Of a stretch of 64,000 bases of DNA, positions 33,138 through 42,538 are shown in pieces; positions within the stretch are counted from its first letter, which is position 1; each line of letters begins with the position of its first letter. The position numbers and the translations under genes are program-made. The notes below the pieces were generated by a model, which did no database searches, had not been told where the DNA came from, and was given only the letters and a program-made list of their open reading frames with translations. This DNA is from Roseicitreum antarcticum. Its GTDB lineage: Bacteria; Pseudomonadota; Alphaproteobacteria; Rhodobacterales; Rhodobacteraceae. The DNA is taken from NCBI RefSeq assembly GCF_014681765.1, contig NZ_CP061502.1, forward strand, positions 310,001 through 374,000. The letters are read 5' to 3'.

Positions 33138-34879
33138 TGGCTTTCCTTTCCAACGGCATTTCCACGGCATCCGATCAGAAAATCGAGGTCCGCGCCAGTA
33201 TCTGCGCCCTGCACATGGGTCTGGTGCAGCCAGGCATAGCCGCTTTCAGGCTGTCCCGTGGGCGCGGTCCATGCGGCCAGCCGGGCAGCGAGTTCAGCAT
33301 CGGATACGTCCAGATGCAGGCGGCGGTTCGCCACATCCAGTTCGATCATGTCGCCATTCTGCACGACGGCCAGAGGCCCGCCTGCAGCAGCCTCGGGCGA
33401 GGTATGCAGCACCACGGTGCCGTAGGCCGTTCCCGACATGCGCGCATCAGAGATACGGACCATATCGGTCACACCCTTGCGCAATATCTTGGGCGGCAGC
33501 CCCATGTTGCCGACCTCGGCCATGCCAGGATAGCCTTTTGGCCCGCAGTTCTTCAGGACCATCACACAGGTTTCGTCAATATCCAGATCCGGGTCTTCGA
33601 TCCGCGCCTTGTAATCTGCGATATCCTCGAACACCACGGCGCGGCCCCGATGCTGCAACAGCGCGGGGTTGGCGGCGGAAGGCTTCAGCACCGCACCCTT
33701 GGGCGCAAGATTGCCGGTCACCACCACGATACCACCCGATTGGGTCAGCGCACGGTCGGCGGGCAAGATAACGTCCTCGTTGTAGTTGACGGCGCTCTTG
33801 ACCTCATCCCAGAGGGTCTTGCCCGATACTGTCAGCGCGTCATTCACCAGCATCCCGGCTTCGCCCAGCCGCTTCAGCACGACCGGCAGGCCACCGGCGT
33901 AAAAGAATTCCTCCATCAGGTATTTACCCGACGGCATCAGGTTCACGATAGTCGGCACGTCTCGGCCCCAGCGGTCCCAATCGGCCAGCGTCAGATCGAT
34001 CCCCACGCGACCCGCCAGCGCGAGCAGGTGGATCACCGCATTGGTCGACCCGCCGATGGCCGCATTGGTGCGGATCGCGTTCATGAAGGCGTCGCGGGTC
34101 AGGATGTCGGACGGCTTCATGTCGTCCTTCACCATCTGCACGATGCGGCGGCCCGAATGCTGCGCGATCACCCGGCGGCGGCTGTCCACGGCGGGGATCG
34201 CCGCATTGCCCGACAGCGCCATGCCAAGGGCTTCGGCCATCGACGCCATGGTTGATGCCGTGCCCATGGTGTTGCAGGTCCCCGTGGACCGGGACATGGA
34301 AACCTCGGCCTCCAGGAATTCCTCCTGCGTCATCTCGCCAGCCTTCACGGCCTCGGAGAATTTCCAAAGATGGGTGCCTGAACCGACGCGTTCGTTGCGA
34401 TAATAGCCGTTCAGCATCGGCCCGCCGGTCACGACGATCGACGGGATGTCGCAAGATGCAGCCGCCATCATCAGCGACGGCGTGGTCTTGTCGCAGCCCA
34501 CCATCAGCACGGCGCCATCCATCGGCTGACCGCGAATGGTCTCCTCGATCGACAGGGCGGCCAGGTTGCGAAACATCATCGCGGACGGGCGGAAGGTGTT
34601 TTCCGACGCCGAGAAAACCGGCACTTCGACCGGGAAGCCCCCGGCCTCCCAGATGCCCGCTTTGATCTTTTCGGCCAGATCCTTCATGTGGATGCCGTTG
34701 CAGGGCGACAGCTCCGAAAAGGTGTTCAACACGCCGATGATCGGCCGCCCGTCGAACAGATCATCAGGATACCCCTGATTTTTCAGCCAGCTGCGGTGAT
34801 AGATCACATCGCGTGAACTGCCCCCGTACCATTCCTGCGACCGCAGCTTGCGCGGCCATTGTGCCGGTTTGAACGCCAT
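33134..34879 (-). CDS. L-arabonate dehydratase (IlvD/Edd family)
   Basis: A 581-aa Fe-S dehydratase. The three cluster-ligating cysteines are visible at about residues 60 (SPCNGIH), 129 (MVGCDKTTPS) and 202 (TGTCNTMGTAST). The start MAFKPAQWPRKLRSQEWYGG and the WYGGSSRD segment are typical of the sugar-acid branch (arabonate/xylonate/galactonate), not of dihydroxyacid dehydratase IlvD. It dehydrates L-arabonate to L-2-keto-3-deoxyarabonate. The stop overlaps the TTG start of the arabinose dehydrogenase gene. It follows the permease gene gguB by 24 bp. Confidence 0.9.
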   Translation of the reverse strand: MAFKPAQWPRKLRSQEWYGGSSRDVIYHRSWLKNQGYPDDLFDGRPIIGVLNTFSELSPCNGIHMKDLAEKIKAGIWEAGGFPVEVPVFSASENTFRPSAMMFRNLAALSIEETIRGQPMDGAVLMVGCDKTTPSLMMAAASCDIPSIVVTGGPMLNGYYRNERVGSGTHLWKFSEAVKAGEMTQEEFLEAEVSMSRSTGTCNTMGTASTMASMAEALGMALSGNAAIPAVDSRRRVIAQHSGRRIVQMVKDDMKPSDILTRDAFMNAIRTNAAIGGSTNAVIHLLALAGRVGIDLTLADWDRWGRDVPTIVNLMPSGKYLMEEFFYAGGLPVVLKRLGEAGMLVNDALTVSGKTLWDEVKSAVNYNEDVILPADRALTQSGGIVVVTGNLAPKGAVLKPSAANPALLQHRGRAVVFEDIADYKARIEDPDLDIDETCVMVLKNCGPKGYPGMAEVGNMGLPPKILRKGVTDMVRISDARMSGTAYGTVVLHTSPEAAAGGPLAVVQNGDMIELDVANRRLHLDVSDAELAARLAAWTAPTGQPESGYAWLHQTHVQGADTGADLDFLIGCRGNAVGKESH

Positions 34880-34903
34880 GGAAGTTTCCTTTACCTACAG
34901 GTT

Positions 34904-36115
34904 TCAGGCCTGTTTGTTCTTGTTGTAGACATCGAAGAACACGGCAGCCAGCAGCACCAGCCCCTTGATGACCTGTTGATAGTCGATGCCGATGCCCATG
35001 ATCGACATGCCGTTGTTCATGACGCCCATGATGAAGGCACCGACGACCGCGCCGATGATCTTGCCCACGCCGCCTGACATCGACGCGCCGCCGATGAAGA
35101 CCGCCGCGATGACATCGAGTTCCAGCGCGAAACCGGCCTTCGGCGTTGCCGTATTCAGCCGTGCGGCAAAGATCAACCCGGCCAGTGCGGCCAGAACGCC
35201 CATGTTGACGAAGGCCAGGAAGGTCAGCCGTTCGGTCTTGATGCCCGACAGTTTCGCCGCTTTCTCGTTCCCGCCAAGCGCATAGATGCGCCGCCCGATC
35301 ACGGTGCGTTCGGTGACAAAGGCATAAATCGCGATCAGCACACCCATGGTAACCACCACATTGGGCAGGCCGCGGAAGGTGGAAAGCTTGAACATCAGCA
35401 GCACGATGCCGGCGGCAATGATGCAGTTGCGCACCCAGAACAGTCCGACCGGCTCATCCTCGGTGCCGTATTGCGCGGTGCGGTTGCGTTTCTTCAGCCC
35501 CATGGCAATGACGGCAACGGCGGCGACCACGCCCAGCGTGAAGGACAGCACGTTGAAGTTGCGGGTGCCGAACACGCCCGCCAGATATTCGCCCATGAAG
35601 GCGGGAAAGATATCCATGACAAAGCCCGTGGACAGCAGCTGGAATTCGCGCGGGAACGGCCCGACCGACTGCCCCTCCAGCAGCCACAGCGACAACCCGC
35701 GAAACACCAGCATCCCCGCCAGCGTCACGATGAACGAAGGAATCTTCCACATCGCCACGAAATAACCCTGCGCCGCGCCGATCAGACCGCCGGTAATCAG
35801 GCAGATTGCCATGGCAAGCGCCATGTGGACATCGAAATTGACGATCAGCACCGCCGCAAGCGCCCCGATGAACCCCATGACCGAGCCGACCGACAGGTCG
35901 ATATTGCCCGATACGATGACGATCAGCATCCCCAGCGCCATGATGATGATATAGCTGTTTTGCAAGAACAGGTTGGTGATGTTGACCGGGCGCATCAACG
36001 TGCCGCCGGTCACGATTTCAAAGAACACCATGATGGCGATCAGCGCGAACAGAAGCCCGAAGTCGCGCATATGCGCCGCCAGATATTCCTTGATCCCTTT
36101 GGTTTGTGCCGTCAT
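34904..36115 (-). CDS. gguB: Multiple monosaccharide ABC transporter permease
   Basis: A 403-aa inner-membrane permease of the XylH/GguB type with about ten hydrophobic segments. The NLFLQNSYIIIMALGMLIVIVSGNIDLSVGSVMG region lies near residue 45 (hallmark GNIDLSVGS). The coupling segment VIGRRIYALGGNEKAAKLSGI is near 275 and the AAVFIGGASMSGGVGKIIGAVVGAFIMG end near 345. It works with ChvE and GguA to import arabinose, galactose, xylose and related sugars. The length and the long central cytoplasmic insert match GguB. It follows the frameshifted gguA by 12 bp. Confidence 0.9.
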   Translation of the reverse strand: MTAQTKGIKEYLAAHMRDFGLLFALIAIMVFFEIVTGGTLMRPVNITNLFLQNSYIIIMALGMLIVIVSGNIDLSVGSVMGFIGALAAVLIVNFDVHMALAMAICLITGGLIGAAQGYFVAMWKIPSFIVTLAGMLVFRGLSLWLLEGQSVGPFPREFQLLSTGFVMDIFPAFMGEYLAGVFGTRNFNVLSFTLGVVAAVAVIAMGLKKRNRTAQYGTEDEPVGLFWVRNCIIAAGIVLLMFKLSTFRGLPNVVVTMGVLIAIYAFVTERTVIGRRIYALGGNEKAAKLSGIKTERLTFLAFVNMGVLAALAGLIFAARLNTATPKAGFALELDVIAAVFIGGASMSGGVGKIIGAVVGAFIMGVMNNGMSIMGIGIDYQQVIKGLVLLAAVFFDVYNKNKQA

Positions 36116-36127
36116 TGCGCTGTTTCC

Positions 36128-37647
36128 CTATTCACTGACGATGAGCGACATGATCCGCTCCTGGCTGGCTTCGGCGGCGGGCAGTTCGCCCACGAAAGCG
36201 CCCTCATTCATCACATAGATGCGGTCACACATGCCCAGAAGTTCCGGCATCTCGGACGAGATCATGATGACCCCTTTGCCCTGCGCCGACAGGTCATTGA
36301 TGATCGCATAGATTTCATATTTCGCGCCCACGTCGATGCCGCGGGTCGGTTCATCGAGGATCAGCACCTCGGGCGCGGTGTGCAGCCATTTGGCCAGCAC
36401 CACCTTTTGCTGGTTGCCGCCCGACAGGTTTCCGACGATCTGAAACACCGAAGGGGTGCGCGTGCTCAGCGCTTTGCGGTATTTCTCGGCGACGGTGGTT
36501 TCGGCGTTGAAATCCAGTACCCCGCGTTCCGACACGCTGTCCAGATTGGCCAGCGTGGTGTTGAACCGGATGGTTTCATCCAGCACCAGGCCCAGCGTCT
36601 TGCGGTCCTCGGTCACATAGGCCAGGCCTGCGGCGATGGCGCGGTCCACCTTCGACACATCCACCGGCTTGCCGCGCAGCTTTACCGTGCCCGAAATGCG
36701 CCGCCCGTAGGACTTTCCGAAGATCGACATGGCCAGTTCGGTGCGCCCGGACCCCATGAGGCCCGCGATACCCACCACTTCGCCCGCGCGCACATTCATC
36801 GAGATGTCGCGGATCACCTGCCGGTCGCCGTGTTCGGGGTGCCAGACGTTCCAGCCCTCGACCTCCATCAGCATCTTTCCCGCGTAGCGCGCGCGCGGGG
36901 GGGGTAGCGGTCGGACATGTCACGCCCCACCATGTCGCGCACGATGTCGTTTTCCGACAGCCCGGCCTTGGCATCCTTGGTAGAGACCGACATGCCGTCG
37001 CGGATCACCGTCACCGTATCAGCGACATAGCGCACTTCGCTCAGCTTATGGGTGATTATGATGCAGGTGACGCCCTGTGCCTTCAGTTCCAGCATCAGGT
37101 CCAGCAACTTGCGCGAGTCGTTCTCCTGAAGCGCCGCAGTCGGCTCATCCAGGATCAGAAGCTTCACATTCTTCGACAGGGCCTTGGCGATCTCTACCAA
37201 CTGCTGCTTGCCCACGCCGATATTGTCCACCAGCGTGGCCGGGCTTTCGCGCAGGCCGACCTTTCTCAGCAGCGCCTCGGTGCGGTGGCTGGTCTCATGC
37301 CAGTCGATCACCCCGCCCTTCGCGGCCTCATTGCCCAGAAAGATGTTCTCGGCAATCGAAAGCTGTGGGACCAGCGCCAGTTCCTGATGGATGATGATGA
37401 TCCCGCGATCCTCGGAATCGCGGATGTTGCGGAATTCGGCCAGCTTGCCTTCATAGTAGATCTCGCCGTCGTAGCTGCCCGCCGGATAGACCCCGGACAG
37501 CACCTTCATAAGCGTGGATTTGCCCGCGCCGTTTTCGCCGCAAACCGCGTGGATCTCGCCTGCCTTGACCTCAAGCGTCACACGGTCCAGCGCCTTGACA
37601 CCAGGAAACTCCTTGGTGATGGCGCGCATTTCAAGAAGCGCCGTCAT
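36128..37647 (-). pseudogene. gguA: Monosaccharide ABC transporter ATP-binding protein gguA, split by a frameshift
   Basis: GguA is normally one chain of about 510 aa with two ATPase domains. Here the first domain (37647-36868, 259 aa) has Walker [25 protein letters not shown]-type signature and [11 protein letters not shown], then runs out of frame after DRYPPR. The second domain continues in another frame (36874-36128, 248 aa) from [16 protein letters not shown], with LSGGNQQKVVLAKWL and LILDEPTRGID. The change maps to a C8 run next to five GC repeats. Removing two bases, for instance one GC unit, restores a smooth [16 protein letters not shown] reading. All else is intact, so it may be a sequencing error, a recent mutation or a switchable tract. 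The reading ends overlap by 7 bp, so two separate half-proteins could also be made. Confidence 0.85.
36887..36904 (-). repeat. gguA: Slippage-prone (GC)5 plus G8 tract inside gguA
   Basis: On the plus strand five GC dinucleotides (36887-36896) run directly into eight G residues (36897-36904). The tract is exactly where the two gguA reading frames meet, between the first and second ATPase domains. Gain or loss of one dinucleotide, or two Gs, toggles the frame. Confidence 0.85.
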
Positions 37648-37778
37648 TGTGGCCTCGCGCGTAAAGCCGTCTCAGGGGGAAAGCCACACAGACTTTCCGG
37701 GTTGAGAATGCTGGGAAACTTTGGCCCGCAGCGATCCTTGCCGTTGAACGCAAGCCCGGTCCGCTGCGGGGGAAAAGA

Positions 37779-37813
37779 CCGCGCCTGCCCGCTGTGACAG
37801 CAGGCAGGCGCGG
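37779..37813 (-). terminator. Stem-loop between chvE and gguA
   Basis: An 11-bp perfect stem (CCGCGCCTGCC / GGCAGGCGCGG, 13-nt loop) starts 12 nt after the chvE stop and is followed on the minus strand by TCTTTTCC. It looks like an intrinsic terminator with partial read-through to gguA, giving more binding protein than ATPase. Confidence 0.7.
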
Positions 37814-37825
37814 ATGCAGGCAAGA

Positions 37826-38878
37826 TCAGTTGATCTGATCGGTGGTGTAGTAGCCGGACCCGATCAGGATCTCTTCCCAGTTGGACGCGTCCACGGCAAC
37901 GGGTTCCAGCAGGTAGGACGGAACCACCTTAACGCCGTTGTCGTAGGTTTCATTGTCGTTGATCTCGGGCTCGGTCCCGGCCAGCACGGCATCCACCATG
38001 CCCACAGTGACTTTCGCCAGTTCGCGGGTGTCCTTGAAGATCGTCGAATACTGCTCACCGGCCAGAATGGATTTGACCGATTGGATTTCCGCATCCTGAC
38101 CCGAAACGATGGGCATCGGCAGATCGCCAGAGCCATAGCCAACGCCCTTCAGCGACGACAGGATGCCGATGGACAGCCCGTCATAGGGCGACAGCACGCC
38201 ATGCACCTGCGCATCAGTGTAATGCGCCGACAACAGGTTATCCATCCGCGCCTGAGCGACGGCACCGTCCCACCGCAGGGTGCCCACAGTGTCCATGCCC
38301 ATCTGACCGGACACAACGTCGACCGTACCTTCGTCGATCATCGGTTGCAGCACGCTCATCGCGCCATCATAGAAGAAATAGGCGTTGTTATCGTCGGGCG
38401 AGCCGCCGAACAATTCGACATTGTAGGGGCCTGCGCCAAAACGCTCTTCCAGCCCGCCCACGAGGCTGGACGCCTGCTGCACGCCGACCTGGAAGTTGTC
38501 GAAGGTGGCATAGTAATCGACATTGCCACTGTCCCGGATCAGCCGGTCATAGGCGATCACGCGGACACCGGCGGCAGCGGCGTTTTCCAGCGCGTTCGAC
38601 AGGGTGGTGCCGTCGATGGCCGCAATCACCAGAACCTCGACGCCCTTGGTGATCATGTTCTCGATCTGGGCCAACTGGTTGGGAATATCATCTTCGGCAT
38701 ATTGCAGATCGGCTTCATAACCGGCCGCTTCCAGTTCCTTCACCATGTTGTCGCCGTCGGCGATCCAGCGCGCCGAGGATTTGGTGGGCATCGAAATACC
38801 TACAAGCCCTTCGGCATGCGCCGAAGCAGTGAAAGCAATGGCCGCGGTTGCCGCGGTCAGGATGGTCTTGATCTTCAT
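37826..38878 (-). CDS. chvE: Periplasmic sugar-binding protein ChvE
   Basis: A 350-aa type-1 sugar receptor with signal peptide [22 protein letters not shown]. The ChvE pattern is clear: [70 protein letters not shown] and [12 protein letters not shown]. It binds arabinose, galactose and other aldoses and delivers them to GguAB. In Agrobacterium it also feeds the VirA sensor; no vir genes are present here. The ATG at 38878 begins the signal peptide and has a GGGAGGATAC-type site. It is the first gene of the arabinose operon and is divergent from a LysR gene. Confidence 0.92.
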   Translation of the reverse strand: MKIKTILTAATAAIAFTASAHAEGLVGISMPTKSSARWIADGDNMVKELEAAGYEADLQYAEDDIPNQLAQIENMITKGVEVLVIAAIDGTTLSNALENAAAAGVRVIAYDRLIRDSGNVDYYATFDNFQVGVQQASSLVGGLEERFGAGPYNVELFGGSPDDNNAYFFYDGAMSVLQPMIDEGTVDVVSGQMGMDTVGTLRWDGAVAQARMDNLLSAHYTDAQVHGVLSPYDGLSIGILSSLKGVGYGSGDLPMPIVSGQDAEIQSVKSILAGEQYSTIFKDTRELAKVTVGMVDAVLAGTEPEINDNETYDNGVKVVPSYLLEPVAVDASNWEEILIGSGYYTTDQIN

Positions 38879-38987
38879 AGTATCCTCCCGAAATCGACGC
38901 ACACAGCCTGTTTCCCCTGTGCATGCCGACATGTGATTGGACATGGTTGTCCACGACGGCATTCATAGGGCAGCCACCGTATGCATG

Positions 38988-39003
38988 TAAAATCCCGATT
39001 TTA
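38988..39003. promoter_or_regulatory. Palindrome in the chvE/LysR divergent promoter
   Basis: TAAAATC, two C residues, then GATTTTA form a perfect 7-bp inverted repeat. It lies between divergent chvE and the LysR gene, about 40 bp before the LysR start, and contains T-N11-A spacing. It is a good candidate site for the GbpR-like regulator. Confidence 0.5.
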
Positions 39004-39043
39004 AGCTTTGACATACCAAAAGTGTGATGCAAAAGTGACGCTG

Positions 39044-39961
39044 ATGCGCTTCATCCAATATATCAAACCCCTTCATCTGCACCTGTTGCTGAAAACCCAT
39101 GAGACGGGGCAGCTTCAGGTGGCGGCGCGCGCTTTGGGGATGTCGCAGCCCGCCGCCTCGCGCATTCTGGCGGATGTGGAAAGCCGCTGCGGCAGCGCGC
39201 TGTTCACCCGAACACCCAAGGGGATGGAGGCAACGCCAGTGGGCGACGCTTTTGCCAGCCATGCACGCGTCGTCCTGTCGGGGCTGGAAAGCCTTGAGAA
39301 TGAAGTGGCGGCCCTTACCTCGGGCCGGGCCGGCGATGTGCGGATCGGCACGGTGACCGGCCCCGCCGTCGGGCTGATCGTCCCCGCCATGGCCGCCGTG
39401 CGCGCGCTGGCACCTGGCATTGCCGTCAGCATCGACGTGGGACCGTCCAGTGAACTGGTGCGCGGGCTGGATGAGGGGCGCTTCGATTTCATCCTGGCGC
39501 GCATCCCCGCCACGCATGACACCACCGGCCTTCAGGTGCATCCCGCCCGGTCGGAAATCGTGCGGCTGTTGGTGCGGCAGGGGCATCCGCTGGCCGGGCG
39601 GCGCGGGGTCGGGCTGGCCGAACTGACCGAGTATGAATGGGTGATTCAAGAACGCGGCTCACCCATCCGCGCAGCGGTCGAGCAGGCGTTTCACGGCGCG
39701 GGCACGCCGGTGCCGCATCGTTTCGTCAATTCTTCATCGCTCTTGATGGTGCTGGCGCTGTTGGCCAGTTCGGATGTCATCGCGCCGCAGTCGCATGAGG
39801 TTGCAGAACTGCTGACCGGGGCGGATTTCGGGGCGCGGCTGACCTATCTGGAGACACGGGCCGAAATGGTCGTGACGCCGTATTTTGTGGTGCGCGAACG
39901 CAACCGCGAACTGTCCCGCGCGGCGCAGTTGTTCTATGAAAAAGTGCTGCGCGCGCTGTAA
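39044..39961 (+). CDS. LysR-family regulator, GbpR-like, of the sugar operon
   Basis: A 305-aa LysR protein. The helix-turn-helix is in residues about 10-65 (QVAARALGMSQPAASRILADVE). The sensor domain begins GDVRIGTVTGPAVGLIVPAM near residue 98 and ends RELSRAAQLFYEK. In Agrobacterium and Azospirillum a LysR regulator (GbpR) is encoded beside chvE and mediates sugar induction of chvE; the divergent position here is the same. The start is uncertain between ATG 39044 (used), GTG 39035 and ATG 39008. None has a strong ribosome-binding site. Confidence 0.85.
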   Translation: MRFIQYIKPLHLHLLLKTHETGQLQVAARALGMSQPAASRILADVESRCGSALFTRTPKGMEATPVGDAFASHARVVLSGLESLENEVAALTSGRAGDVRIGTVTGPAVGLIVPAMAAVRALAPGIAVSIDVGPSSELVRGLDEGRFDFILARIPATHDTTGLQVHPARSEIVRLLVRQGHPLAGRRGVGLAELTEYEWVIQERGSPIRAAVEQAFHGAGTPVPHRFVNSSSLLMVLALLASSDVIAPQSHEVAELLTGADFGARLTYLETRAEMVVTPYFVVRERNRELSRAAQLFYEKVLRAL

Positions 39962-40012
39962 TTCCGGTCCCGTTTCATCGCGCAGTGGTCGGGGCGGCAC
40001 GCCGCCGCGCGC

Positions 40013-41590
40013 TCAATGCCCCCCCATCTGCTCCCCCGTCTGCCCTCCCATCTGCCGCCCGATCTGGTCGCGGTCGGTCGCGTCCGCGGCCACCACCGGC
40101 CCCAGCCTGCCCGCCGACATCACCGCCACGCGGTCCGACAGTTCCAGCACCTCGTCCAGATCCTCGCTGACCAGCAAAACGGCGGCACCCCGGTTGCGTT
40201 GCTCCATGATCTGCGCGCGGATTTCCGCAACCGATGCGAAATCCAGCCCAAAGCACGGGTTGGCCACGATCAGCACCTCCACATCGCCCGACAATTCGCG
40301 CGCCAGCACCGCGCGCTGCACATTGCCGCCCGATAGCGTTTCTACCAGCGCATCCGCCGAAGGGGTCTGGACGTTATAGCGCCGGATCAGCCCATCGGCG
40401 GCAGCCCGCATCCGCGCGGGCGAGATCAGGCCAAAGCGCCCGACCACGGGCGCCTTGTCAAAGCTGCGAAAGGCCATGTTTTCGGCCACCGACATGCGGG
40501 CCACCACGGCGTTGCGCAGGGGTTCTTCGGGCAGGCCAAAAACCTTGTAGCGGTCCAGATCGGCCCGGCGCGGCGCGAAGGGCTGACCCTCGGCCAGCAA
40601 GCGCCCGTCGGCCAGCGCGCGCTGGCCGGACAGCACTTCGACCAGCGCGCTTTGCCCGTTGCCCGACACGCCCGCGATGCCCACGATCTCGCCCGGATGA
40701 ATGTCCAGCGTCACCGCATCCACCACCCGGCGGCCCGTCGCATCGTCGGCGCTGATCGAGTCAAGGGTCAGGCGGGGTTGCGCCGCCCCCTTTGCGCCCG
40801 ACAGGCGCGGGGCGCGGGCGCGCAGTTCGGTTTCGCCGATCATCATGCGGCTCATCGCGGCGATGCTGGTGTCATGCGCACTGCCGCTGCCGGTGACCTC
40901 GCCATGCCGCAGCACGGTAAAGCTGTCGCAAAACGCCTTCACCTCGCGGAATTTGTGCGAGATCATAAGCACCGTAATCTCACCCCGATGTGCCATGCCG
41001 CCCAGCAGATGAAGCACCTCATCGGCCTCGGCCGGGGTCATCACCGATGTCGGCTCGTCAAGGATCAGGACCCGCTGGTCAAGGTACAGCAGCTTCAGGA
41101 TTTCCAGCTTCTGCCGCTCGCCCGCCGAAAGGTCGGCGACGCGCCGGTCCAGCGGCACGCGAAAGGGCATGCGGTCCATGAAGGCTTCCAGCCGCCGCCG
41201 CTCGGCCCGCCAGTGGATGATGCCGGGTGCATCGGGGCGGGCGATCACAAGGTTTTCGGCGGCGGTCAGACAGGGCACCAACGTGAAATGCTGGTAGACC
41301 ATACCGATGCCACGCATCTGCGCCTGCCTCGGGCTGGTGATCGCCACCGGCGCACCGTCCAGCAGGGTCGCGCCACTGTCAGCGGCGTGAAAGCCCATGA
41401 TGCATTTGACCAGCGTGGATTTGCCCGCGCCATTCTCGCCCAGCAGGGCATGGAACGACCCCGCGCGCACGTTCAGCGACACGGCATCCAGCGCGCGCAG
41501 GGCACCGAAGGTCTTGGTCATCTGCCGGGTTTCCAGCGACATGGCGCCCCCGGGGTTGGGCGCGCTGCCGCGCAGCCTGGTCTGTGTCAT
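40013..41590 (-). CDS. BMP-type (nucleoside/purine-like) ABC transporter ATP-binding protein
   Basis: A 525-aa protein with two ATPase domains. The first has Walker [29 protein letters not shown], a signature LSAGERQKLEILKLL and VLILDEPTSVMTPAEADE. The second has the altered GVSGNGQSALVEVLSG, the LSGGNVQRAVLARELSG signature and a degenerate Walker B with LIVANPCFGLDFA where DEP is expected. This matches the YufO/NupA/RfuB branch that serves BMP-family receptors. It follows the permease gene by 15 bp. The C-terminal QMGGQTGEQMGGH tail is repetitive. The Q/G-rich tail has no known role. Confidence 0.88.
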   Translation of the reverse strand: MTQTRLRGSAPNPGGAMSLETRQMTKTFGALRALDAVSLNVRAGSFHALLGENGAGKSTLVKCIMGFHAADSGATLLDGAPVAITSPRQAQMRGIGMVYQHFTLVPCLTAAENLVIARPDAPGIIHWRAERRRLEAFMDRMPFRVPLDRRVADLSAGERQKLEILKLLYLDQRVLILDEPTSVMTPAEADEVLHLLGGMAHRGEITVLMISHKFREVKAFCDSFTVLRHGEVTGSGSAHDTSIAAMSRMMIGETELRARAPRLSGAKGAAQPRLTLDSISADDATGRRVVDAVTLDIHPGEIVGIAGVSGNGQSALVEVLSGQRALADGRLLAEGQPFAPRRADLDRYKVFGLPEEPLRNAVVARMSVAENMAFRSFDKAPVVGRFGLISPARMRAAADGLIRRYNVQTPSADALVETLSGGNVQRAVLARELSGDVEVLIVANPCFGLDFASVAEIRAQIMEQRNRGAAVLLVSEDLDEVLELSDRVAVMSAGRLGPVVAADATDRDQIGRQMGGQTGEQMGGH

Positions 41591-41605
41591 CTGCCGCCCC
41601 TTTCA

Positions 41606-42538
41606 CTACTTGATGATCGACAATTCGCGCGGCGCTTCGATCGCCGCCGATCTGGACCGGGCCGAGGCGATCATGATCCCCAGCGTCACGATGTAAGGCG
41701 CAGCGTTGAAGAAGTGATAGCCAAAGCTGACCCCGATGGATTGCAGCGACGGTCCCAGCGCACCTGCCGCCCCGAACAACAGCGCTGCCAGCACGCAGCG
41801 CAACGGGTTCCAGCGCGCGAAGATCACCAGCGCGACAGCCATCAACCCCTGGCCGGACGAAAGCCCCTCGTTCCAACTGCCGGGGTAGGACAGCGACAGG
41901 AAGGCCCCGCCGATCCCCGCAAGGCAGCCGCCCGCCGCCGTGGTCAGGATGCGCACCCCATCCACATTCACCCCCATCGCCCGGGCCGATGCGGCGGAAT
42001 CCCCGGTGACGCGGATCACCAGCCCCCAGCGGGTGTTGCGCAGCATCCACCACAGGAAGACCGCCAGCACGATGCCGATGAAAAACAGCGGGTTGACCTG
42101 CAACGCCTGCTGCACCTGCGGGCTGTCCGACCACCCGCCCAGCGGCACCGAAGTCAGGCGCGGGGCCGAGGGCTGGATGTACGGCTTGCCAAAAAAGAAC
42201 GCCAACCCGGTGCCCAGCCCCATGAAGGCCAGCCCCACCGCGATGTCATTGACCTTTGGCAGCTTGCAGATCCAGCCATGCGCAACGCCCAGCACCACGC
42301 CGATCCCGCCCGCCGCCAGCACACCGACCCATGCGGAACCAGAGTTGTAGGACACCGCATAACCGGTCATTGCACCGAGGATCAGGTTGCCTTCCAGGCC
42401 GAGGTTGATGCGCCCCGATTTCTCGGTCAGGCATTCGCCCAACGCCACGAACAAAAACGGGGTAGAAACCCGGATCGCCCCGCCCAGCAAGGCGTAGAAC
42501 ACGATCATCAGGCTGGCGATGGGGTCGGCGTCGGTCAT
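41606..42538 (-). CDS. BMP-type ABC transporter permease, second subunit (YufQ/NupC-like)
   Basis: A 310-aa permease with about eight hydrophobic segments and the family pattern ALGECLTEKSGRINLGLEGNLILGAM near residue 30, the coupling segment TRWGLVIRVTGDSAASARAMGVNV near 170 and GGCLAGIGGAFLSLSY near 208. It forms a heterodimer with the permease encoded upstream, whose stop overlaps its ATG by 4 bp. By family it carries nucleosides, purines or related vitamins; the exact cargo is not determined. Confidence 0.88.
   Translation of the reverse strand: MTDADPIASLMIVFYALLGGAIRVSTPFLFVALGECLTEKSGRINLGLEGNLILGAMTGYAVSYNSGSAWVGVLAAGGIGVVLGVAHGWICKLPKVNDIAVGLAFMGLGTGLAFFFGKPYIQPSAPRLTSVPLGGWSDSPQVQQALQVNPLFFIGIVLAVFLWWMLRNTRWGLVIRVTGDSAASARAMGVNVDGVRILTTAAGGCLAGIGGAFLSLSYPGSWNEGLSSGQGLMAVALVIFARWNPLRCVLAALLFGAAGALGPSLQSIGVSFGYHFFNAAPYIVTLGIMIASARSRSAAIEAPRELSIIK

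Noticed and set aside
36128-36874. Second half of gguA as an independent single-domain ATPase gene
   Set aside because: It begins in mid-protein relative to GguA and matches the second ATPase domain seamlessly after a 2-bp correction, so a frameshifted single gene is the better explanation.
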